Origin: a bacterium
GTDB taxonomy: Bacteria; BMS3Abin14
Direction of reading: 5' to 3'
DNA: 14,244 nt
Assembly: GCA_029210545.1 (NCBI GenBank)
Contig: JARGFV010000065.1
Span: 1-14,244, forward strand
A program made the translations under genes and the position numbers. The notes under the pieces were generated by a model. It was not told the DNA's origin and ran no database searches. It was given only the letters and a program-made list of their open reading frames with translations. Numbering within the stretch: position 1 is the first letter of the stretch; the number at the start of each line of letters is the position of its first letter. Shown here one piece after another: positions 6,611 to 12,029 of this stretch.

Positions 6611-7828
6611 TTATTCGCAGGACGGACCAGCTTCGGAGACAGACGGCTCTTTAAGGTTTCTGGTCTGCTCCTCCGAATACTTGAACATGGGCAGCATGTA
6701 TTCGGCCGCCAGGATGATCAGGAACGGGACGGCCATGATGAAGATGCCGACAAGGACCCCTTCTTTCTCGAACATCGCGGGATGGTACGATTCCCGAAGA
6801 CCGGACAGCGATTTGGAGATCATCTGCCCGCCGATAACCACGTTCCACCTCATGGCAAAAACCTGGATAAGGAGCAGTGTGGCGGCGATGAAAGACAGGG
6901 TGTTGGCGACCCTGTCGCCCATGCTCTTCCTCAACAGTACGATAATCCCGAGGAGCATCAGGGGAATAAGCGCACCTACGACGATCTGCAGCCCCATGTA
7001 GGAGAAACTCAAGGGGCCGGAAAGCAGTTCGTGGACGATCTCCCACTCCTCGGCTTTCTCGTAGGCCATGGAGATCTCGGCCAGGAGCTCCAGCGAGAAT
7101 GTAATGATGAGAAACATCCACAGCCAGCCGCACATGGTGTCGATGCAGTCCCTGTCGATGACGAACCCTTTCAGCTTCATGATGATCTGGTACATGACGA
7201 TGAGGGCGGCGATCCCGGAAACCACGGCCGAAAAGATGAAGATGATGGGCATGAGCGGGGTGGACCAGTAGGGGTTGGCCTTGACTCCACCGAAAAGGAA
7301 CCCGACGTATCCATGGAGCAGGAACGCTCCGGGGATACCGATGGCGGCGAGGAAGTTGGTGACCTTGTGGTCCACCTCCAGGGCCTCTTCCGAGATGTCG
7401 TAGACACCCAGAGTCAGGATCCTGTAGATCCGCTGTCTCCAGCCCCGCGTTCTCCTGGCGTAGGTCACGATATCTTTCCGAAAGACCAGCCAGACCTCCA
7501 GCAGGAGGATGAACAGGTAACCGGTGTAGAAGAACCCGAAACCGGCCATTGCCGACTGGAACTGGGGCGTGAGGATGACGTTCATGCCACGGATGGGATG
7601 CCCCAGGTGGTTGAGCAGGGGCCAGGTGGCGACAAGGAGGAACGCCAGGGATGCCATGAGGGCGAAACTGGCCACCGGCTTGAGCTGTTTGATCCCGAAC
7701 ACGTGATACAGGGACGAAACCACGAAAGCCCCGGCTACCAGCCCCGTAATGTAGGGGTATATGACGATCATCAGCGACCAGTGGATATGGAGGTCGTTGG
7801 GAAATACATAACCGACTGTCTCCAACAT
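6611..7828 (-). CDS. nrfD: NrfD/PsrC-family quinone-interacting membrane subunit
   Basis: A 405-residue integral membrane protein with about nine hydrophobic helices, of the NrfD/PsrC/HmcC type that exchanges electrons between the menaquinone pool and a periplasmic iron-sulfur partner. The opening HIHWSLMIVIYPYITGLVAG is typical of NrfD proteins in anaerobic respiratory complexes, and a cytoplasmic connecting region of about 35 residues follows the third helix. The ATG at 7828 overlaps the ferredoxin stop by one base (TGATG). It is preceded by AAGGAGGT, an ideal ribosome binding site six bases away, so the two are made together. The charged tail (about 380-405) is cytoplasmic or periplasmic depending on helix count. 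Whether it oxidises or reduces quinone cannot be told, because no catalytic molybdopterin subunit is nearby. Confidence 0.92.
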   Translation of the reverse strand: MLETVGYVFPNDLHIHWSLMIVIYPYITGLVAGAFVVSSLYHVFGIKQLKPVASFALMASLAFLLVATWPLLNHLGHPIRGMNVILTPQFQSAMAGFGFFYTGYLFILLLEVWLVFRKDIVTYARRTRGWRQRIYRILTLGVYDISEEALEVDHKVTNFLAAIGIPGAFLLHGYVGFLFGGVKANPYWSTPLMPIIFIFSAVVSGIAALIVMYQIIMKLKGFVIDRDCIDTMCGWLWMFLIITFSLELLAEISMAYEKAEEWEIVHELLSGPLSFSYMGLQIVVGALIPLMLLGIIVLLRKSMGDRVANTLSFIAATLLLIQVFAMRWNVVIGGQMISKSLSGLRESYHPAMFEKEGVLVGIFIMAVPFLIILAAEYMLPMFKYSEEQTRNLKEPSVSEAGPSCE

Positions 7829-8619
7829 CAGCGGACCTCCTTGTCAAGGCCGAGATAGTAGCATTTCGGTTTGGTGAGCAACTGGGGCTGAAGCATGCCG
7901 ACCCTCTCCTCTGCCAGGACCTTCGTGACCGGATCGTAGGGGTCGCGGATGTCGCCGAAACGCCTCGTGCCGGTGGGGCAGGCCTGCACGCAGGCCGGCT
8001 TGAGACCCTTCGTGATTCGCTGGTAGCACCAGGTGCACTTGTCCGCAACGTGGGTGACGGGGTTGATCCATCTGGCAGCATAGGGACATGCCTGGACGCA
8101 GTAGCCGCAAGCCATGCAGCGTTCCTTGTCCACCAGCATGACACCGTCCGGGCTCTTGAAGGATGCCCCGAAGGGACACACCTGGACACACGGCGCTTCA
8201 CTGCAATGGTTGCACATTTTCGGAACGAAATAGGCTTTGGAAACACCTGAAACCCCGGCCGTGGCAGCCGGAAAACCGTAAAGTCCCCCGTTGGGCGAAT
8301 CGATGTGGGCATGGTCCGATTCAGGTCCCTTCTGGTACCTCTCGACCCAGGTGCGGTAAAACCCCGTGGGCACCTTGTTCTCACGCCTGCACGCCTGGAC
8401 ACAGGAGCCGCAACCGATACACTTGTGCAGATCGATTATGTAGGAATAAAGGTGTTCCCTTGGGTTGTAGCCGGTCAGGTCCATTTCAGGCTGAACCGTG
8501 GTGCCGGCCAGTGCCCTTTTAACCCGTCCGGGAATGAGGCCGAAGGCGACCGCGGCGACGCTGCCGAGCAATGCGCCCGCCGTCGTTCGCAGGAAATTTC
8601 TTCTGCTCGTTTCTTTCAT
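7828..8619 (-). CDS. Tat-exported 4x[4Fe-4S] ferredoxin subunit, NrfC/PsrB/HmcB type
   Basis: A 263-residue periplasmic electron-transfer subunit. The N-terminus is a Tat signal, SRRNFLRTT followed by a hydrophobic stretch and a likely cleavage after ALA near residue 38. Sixteen cysteines form the four-cluster pattern of NrfC/PsrB/DmsB proteins: Cys67/70/73/77, Cys136/139/144/148, Cys168/171/174/178, and Cys195/198/210/214. The unusually spaced set CTWCYQRITKGLKPACVQAC is diagnostic of this family. I chose the ATG at 8619 because GAGGAG precedes it by about six bases and it places the twin arginine at residues 6-7; an upstream in-frame ATG at 8637 would add six residues. It lies 45 bases after the tetraheme cytochrome and overlaps nrfD. 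It presumably carries electrons between the cytochrome hemes and NrfD. Confidence 0.94.
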   Translation of the reverse strand: MKETSRRNFLRTTAGALLGSVAAVAFGLIPGRVKRALAGTTVQPEMDLTGYNPREHLYSYIIDLHKCIGCGSCVQACRRENKVPTGFYRTWVERYQKGPESDHAHIDSPNGGLYGFPAATAGVSGVSKAYFVPKMCNHCSEAPCVQVCPFGASFKSPDGVMLVDKERCMACGYCVQACPYAARWINPVTHVADKCTWCYQRITKGLKPACVQACPTGTRRFGDIRDPYDPVTKVLAEERVGMLQPQLLTKPKCYYLGLDKEVR

Positions 8620-8664
8620 GGTGACTCCTCGCATCATAATCTCAAGATCTCCAGGTGATTCTGA

Positions 8665-9183
8665 CTACATGGAAGGATCGTGGGGATCATGACAGTCCAG
8701 GCACACATTCGGCGAATTTTCAACGTCCATTTCCGCCAGATGTTCGACGATACGCACCTGCGGGAAATGATCGGGTTTCGCCGGCTGGGCTTCGTGACAG
8801 CGGATACAGAGATCTTTGGCCTGCTGGATCTCCATCTCTTCAGACCACTCGTATTTCCCAGGGTTCGCCATGAAATCCTCGATCTTCTCGAAATGAACAT
8901 GGCTGTTGAGAGGACCGTGGCAGGTTTCGCAGTTGATGCTTGCGTGTGCGGTCTCCAGGAATTCGCTCACCCTGTCCTCATGGCAACTGGCGCACGATTC
9001 GGCACCCGCTCCATGCTGGACCTGAAGGGCTTTCTCCTCCCGCAATGCATCGCCCCGATAGGGACCGTACTTCCCGAAGGTCGGATAGAGGGCCTGAACA
9101 ATGACCACCCTCCCGACGATGTACAAGGCGATGACAATGACGATGATGAGAACCGCTCGCCAGAGATGTTTGGTGTGTTCCAT
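8665..9183 (-). CDS. Membrane-anchored tetraheme cytochrome c
   Basis: A 172-residue cytochrome with an uncleaved-looking N-terminal helix (about 8-30, WRAVLIIVIVIALYIVGRVVIV) and a periplasmic domain with four CXXCH heme sites: Cys64 (CASCH), Cys85 (CETCH), Cys126 (CIRCH) and Cys161 (CLDCH). Other histidines (for example His80, His95, His97, His139, His148, His168) could be distal ligands. It does not look like classic cytochrome c3, which is soluble and shows CXXXXCH sites, nor clearly like NrfH. The ATG has GAGAGG eight bases upstream and a hairpin in the leader just beyond. It is the first gene of the operon with the ferredoxin and NrfD, so it probably passes electrons between that module and a soluble partner. 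No exact family name can be given. Confidence 0.9.
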   Translation of the reverse strand: MEHTKHLWRAVLIIVIVIALYIVGRVVIVQALYPTFGKYGPYRGDALREEKALQVQHGAGAESCASCHEDRVSEFLETAHASINCETCHGPLNSHVHFEKIEDFMANPGKYEWSEEMEIQQAKDLCIRCHEAQPAKPDHFPQVRIVEHLAEMDVENSPNVCLDCHDPHDPSM

Positions 9184-9200
9184 AATGAGTACCTCTCACC

Positions 9201-9230
9201 GCAGCGTTTCGGGGAACCTCGTTACGCTGC
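9201..9230 (-). promoter_or_regulatory. Hairpin in the leader of the tetraheme cytochrome gene
   Basis: GCAGCGT at 9201-9207 pairs perfectly with ACGCTGC at 9224-9230. Inside, CGGGG and CCTCG can pair further with a G-U step. The structure ends 17 bases before the start codon, just upstream of the GAGAGG ribosome binding site. It could modulate mRNA stability or translation of the redox operon, but it matches no riboswitch family I know. Confidence 0.4.
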
Positions 9231-9275
9231 CGGCTGGTTTGTCGGAAGGCGCATTTTCCCGTAACTTTGATTGCG

Positions 9276-9449
9276 TCGCAAAAAGTCATCAACGCGCCCC
9301 GCGCGGGGCGCCCAAATCAATGAATAGCCGCACATGGGAAGGGCGCCCGGATCAGTGACTGAAATACAGGCCACTGATCCGTGAGGGAAGGGGAAACCAC
9401 GCTTTTCCCTTTCCGTGAAGCGAAAAGTCCCGGATTGGACTTTTTGCGA
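9276..9449. repeat. MITE-like hairpin element, copy R3 (longest single copy)
   Basis: A 174-bp element between the 97-residue protein gene and the tetraheme cytochrome gene. Its ends are perfect 12-bp inverted repeats, TCGCAAAAAGTC (9276-9287) and GACTTTTTGCGA (9438-9449). In plus order it holds module A (9276-9323, with the 18-bp palindrome at 9294-9311); a private hairpin, GGATCAGTG 9349-9357 with CACTGATCC 9372-9380; the purine hairpin (9385-9396 with 9403-9414, slightly imperfect); and the C hairpin (GAAAAGTCC with GGACTTTTT). Module A is identical over 48 bp to the inverse of 1957-2004. The right end is eight bases from the stop codon of the 97-residue protein gene and may act as its terminator. 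Confidence 0.8.
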
Positions 9450-9457
9450 CTCTATCA

Positions 9458-9751
9458 TTATTCGTCCCCGTGACTATGGGGAGGGTTGACATCCCTGCCC
9501 CGGGTTTCCGAAACCGGTTTCCCTTCTGACGCGAAGAGCCAACTGATGAAAGATCTGTCTCCGAAGCGGGGTTTGTGCAGCCTTATCTCCGGTTCCTCTT
9601 CAAACTTTTCGGATGCGAAAAGCCACCTCCAGAACCCCTTTTCGCTGAACCGTGACCGGTATTCCGGACCGGGCCCCTCTTCCGTTTCGTAGCGATCCGG
9701 GGACAATATCCAGAAGATCACTGTCCACGGTTTTTTCCAGGTAACTTTCAA
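9458..9751 (-). CDS. Unrecognised 97-residue protein with three Trp-rich repeats
   Basis: I do not recognise this protein. It is built of three repeats spaced 28-29 residues apart: VIFWILSPD (11-19), FWRWLFASE (40-48) and FISWLFASE (68-76). Each is an aromatic-hydrophobic patch ending in an acidic or Ser-Glu turn, linked by charged, Pro/Gly-containing sequence. The end is His-rich (PPHSHGDE). No signal peptide, full membrane helix or metal motif is visible; the hydrophobic patches could lie flat on a membrane or bind a partner. The start is TTG at 9751, supported by GAGGAGG seven bases upstream, an almost ideal ribosome binding site. A weak promoter-like pair (TTGACC 9833-9828, TATCCT 9812-9807, short 15-base spacer) lies upstream. 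It sits between the DUF2339-like gene and the tetraheme cytochrome operon, with repeat elements on both sides. Confidence 0.7.
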   Translation of the reverse strand: MKVTWKKPWTVIFWILSPDRYETEEGPGPEYRSRFSEKGFWRWLFASEKFEEEPEIRLHKPRFGDRSFISWLFASEGKPVSETRGRDVNPPHSHGDE

Positions 9752-9836
9752 TTAAGCGCCTCCTCAAACGCGGGCCTGTATCAGGAAATATAAACCTCTC
9801 CATAACAGGATAACAAGAAAATCGGCAGGTCAAGTA

Positions 9837-9880
9837 TTGATGACTTCGCAAAAGACCAGGCGGGACTTATCGCGACCCTG
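9837..9880. repeat. Short, degenerate copy R4 of the MITE-like element
   Basis: This 44-bp remnant begins TTGATGACTTCGCAAAAG, matching the outer end of R2 (inverse of about 1997-2013). It continues CCAGGCGGGA and ends TCGCGACCCTG, matching the C end of R1 and R2. The purine hairpin and GC palindrome are missing, as if the two ends had been joined by an internal deletion. It lies 65 bases after the stop of the DUF2339-like gene. Confidence 0.55.
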
Positions 9881-9945
9881 CTTGTTACCTGTCAGTGATA
9901 TCCGAACCAGCCGAACGGTATGACCGTAATTTTTCACCGGTTATA

Positions 9946-11721
9946 TCACCCTATACCATGTTTTTCCGTCAACCGGTGCCACTGTCCGAGTACCCAGGAG
10001 CCTGCCGCGGCGGCCATTCCGAATGAAAAGACGCTGGCGACCACGGGAAGCCCCTTGATCTTGAAAAGATCGTAGAAGAACGCCTTGCCGCCGCCCAGTA
10101 CGGTAACGAGAACGGCAACCCATTTGATCTGGGCATCGACCTGTTTTCGGGCAATCATGAACAGGCCAAGGGCGCCGAGGTTAAGGATCAGGCTTTGACC
10201 AGCTGTAAAGGCGGCCCCGTCTCCAAGACCCGCATACAGGCCGGCTCGCAGGGCCAGGAAAGCGGCCCCGACACTGACCAGGAGCGGGATCGCCCCGCTG
10301 ACATCGTTCCGGTCCAGTCGCCCGAAATACAGGCTGTCGCCCGGCGGGTCCGTTGTCTTTACGATGTGGTAATGTCCGAGGGCGACCACGGCTATTACCG
10401 TCATGCCGGCCAGTGTGGCGGCGAAGTGGGTCCCGGAAGGCGACATGAGCAGCAGGAGGCCCGAGGCGCCCAGAACCGTTCCCTGCAGGAAATACCCGGT
10501 GACCCTGACCCCGGCGCTTTTCCACCGCGCCGAAAGCCATGCGAGGCTGATCGCCGCCCAGGAAAGGATGGCGAGGGCGATCACCGATTCCCCTGAAAGG
10601 TCCCTGAACGAAAGGGCCAGCAGCAGCGCGGCAGGGAAGGCGAAAGTGTTGGCTCCCTTCGTCCCGGCACCGGCTCTTCCGGCCTTGAGGGCAGCGATCC
10701 CCAGCAGTGCGCTCGCTGTCAGGACCCCCGAGACGCCGAGGACCTTTAAGCCCTCCCCCAAAGCTGAGACGACCATGAGGGCGGCAACATAGGCGCCCGC
10801 GGATGCCGCCGTGGGGAGGATGTTGTCGAAGGGACGCCGGGTATCGTGATCACTTTTCCAGATGGCGTACACCGATATCCCGATGTAGTAGGCGAGGAAG
10901 ACGGCCACCAAGGTGAAAAACCAGGCAAGTGTGCCTGGAACCGCACCGAGCCTGAGCGCTTCAGAGCGCAGAGCGAAACTCCAAAGGAAAAACAGGGTTG
11001 AGGTAAAGAGATACACCAGGATCCGAAGCCACCAGCCGCGGGGCAGTCGTGCCGCGGAGAAAGCCATAATGTTGACAGCGAGAAGGTAAACGGCGAGGGG
11101 AACGAAATCGGGCTTTGGAAAAGCCAGGGGCAGTGCAGCCAGAAGCACGGCCAGGGTTCCCACGCCAACCGGGATCGTGGCCCGCTGGGTCCAGCTGATC
11201 ACTGCCATCCCGCTTCCCGCAACGGCGAGGATGGCGTAGGCCGGCACCGTGGAGATGGAACCGAACCCGGCATGGGCCTCCAGTACCACCGCCACCAGCA
11301 GGAGAACTCCGCTGATGCTGAAAATGGGAGCAAGGGGAAGCTTTTTCCGGTACATGAAAAGACCGGCTGCCTCAAGAGCGGTGGCGTATCCGATGCCAAG
11401 AAGGGTCCCCGGCCTGGGACCCAGGGCGCCGCTGTCCGTAAGTGTCCTGAGAATCAGGGCGAGAAGCAGGATCAGGCTTACGACAGCCCCCCGGGACATG
11501 ATGGCTGCCAATCCTCCTACAGACCAGGGACTCTGTTTTCTCTTTGCTTCGATGAAAGGGATGTCACCCTGCACAGGTACGGCTTCCTGGAAAACCGGTG
11601 TCCTTTCACCTGACAAGGCTTCGAGTTTTGCAACCCGCTCCGCCAGGGCGGTGACCTGATCCCGCAGTTCTCTCATGGCCCGGCTATGTCTATCTTCCTG
11701 GTCGATCAACTGCTCCTCCAT
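9946..11721 (-). CDS. DUF2339-like polytopic membrane protein
   Basis: A large membrane protein (591 residues from the chosen start) of unknown function. Residues about 5-36 are charged and heptad-like (RHSRAMRELRDQVTALAERV), probably a cytoplasmic coiled coil. A linker follows, then about 17-18 closely spaced hydrophobic helices running to the C-terminus, with the end pattern GGGKAFFYDLFKIKGLPVVAS. This layout (short coiled coil, then many helices with FFYDLF-type motifs near the end) matches the DUF2339 predicted-membrane-protein family. The ATG at 11721 is my choice because coding character begins there. An ATG at 11739 and a TTG at 11838 are also open, but the extra residues are AT-rich and contain the promoter leader; no start has a strong ribosome binding site. 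It appears to be its own transcription unit, with no functional tie to the neighbours visible. Confidence 0.8.
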   Translation of the reverse strand: MEEQLIDQEDRHSRAMRELRDQVTALAERVAKLEALSGERTPVFQEAVPVQGDIPFIEAKRKQSPWSVGGLAAIMSRGAVVSLILLLALILRTLTDSGALGPRPGTLLGIGYATALEAAGLFMYRKKLPLAPIFSISGVLLLVAVVLEAHAGFGSISTVPAYAILAVAGSGMAVISWTQRATIPVGVGTLAVLLAALPLAFPKPDFVPLAVYLLAVNIMAFSAARLPRGWWLRILVYLFTSTLFFLWSFALRSEALRLGAVPGTLAWFFTLVAVFLAYYIGISVYAIWKSDHDTRRPFDNILPTAASAGAYVAALMVVSALGEGLKVLGVSGVLTASALLGIAALKAGRAGAGTKGANTFAFPAALLLALSFRDLSGESVIALAILSWAAISLAWLSARWKSAGVRVTGYFLQGTVLGASGLLLLMSPSGTHFAATLAGMTVIAVVALGHYHIVKTTDPPGDSLYFGRLDRNDVSGAIPLLVSVGAAFLALRAGLYAGLGDGAAFTAGQSLILNLGALGLFMIARKQVDAQIKWVAVLVTVLGGGKAFFYDLFKIKGLPVVASVFSFGMAAAAGSWVLGQWHRLTEKHGIG

Positions 11722-11861
11722 CCGAAAAGAATAACACATTTGAAAGGCGAGACGTCCTTTTACACGATCCCGGGAATAAAAAACAAGCGTTTTAAATAAA
11801 AAAAAATTAATAAATATCAACATTTTAGGGCGATTCAAGCATCAATATTCCGTCAAACAAA

Positions 11862-11891
11862 AATATAAATAATTTAACTTTACACTTTCAA
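11862..11891 (-). promoter_or_regulatory. Sigma-70-type promoter of the DUF2339-like gene
   Basis: On the minus strand TTGAAA (11891-11886) and TATATT (11867-11862) are separated by 18 bases, each one mismatch from consensus, in a strongly AT-rich stretch. Transcription would start near 11855, giving a leader of about 130 bases to the chosen ATG. A terminator at 11967-11996 isolates it from the upstream cytochrome gene, as expected for a new transcription unit. The AT-richness makes chance matches easier. Confidence 0.5.
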
Positions 11892-11966
11892 TACTTTGCT
11901 GCCCTAGCCTTTGGCGACGGCTGGAGAAAATCAAGACCTGGGTTTTGATCTAATCACTTGGAAACA

Positions 11967-11996
11967 CAAAAAAGGCCCGGCTTTTCAGCCGGGCCG
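11967..11996 (-). terminator. Intrinsic terminator after the 13-heme cytochrome gene
   Basis: On the minus strand a perfect 8-bp GC stem, GGCCCGGC with GCCGGGCC (11995-11988 and 11981-11974), has a six-base loop and is followed directly by six U residues (11973-11968). It starts about 35 bases after the cytochrome stop codon. This is the clearest terminator in the window. Confidence 0.9.
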
Positions 11997-12029
11997 AAGC
12001 GGTATTGTTCAGGTTCCGGGTGCGGAATT

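Noticed and set aside
6599-7858. Plus-strand open frame of 419 codons antisense to nrfD
   Set aside because: It is dominated by Asp, Gly, His and Gln with no domain and lies exactly opposite nrfD. It is a mirror of transmembrane codon usage.
6651-8402. Long minus-strand open frame (583 codons) overlapping the ferredoxin and nrfD genes
   Set aside because: It is rich in Arg, Pro and His and lies out of frame over two well-supported genes with clear motifs. It is a GC-bias shadow frame.
9222-9458. Minus-strand open frame with Arg/Lys-rich 'SQKVQSGTF' sequence
   Set aside because: It is the conceptual translation of repeat element R3; similar frames arise from R1 and R2, so it reflects the repeat, not a gene.
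9865-9945. Possible intrinsic terminator after the DUF2339-like gene (ACGGTCATACCGT)
   Set aside because: The stem is only five base pairs with no U-run after it; R4 further downstream is the more structured candidate.
11881-11960. Possible riboswitch in the region with GCCTTTGGCGACGGCT
   Set aside because: I compared it with GEMM and other known motifs from memory and found only a short hairpin with no conserved core. It also lies upstream of the predicted promoter of the next gene.
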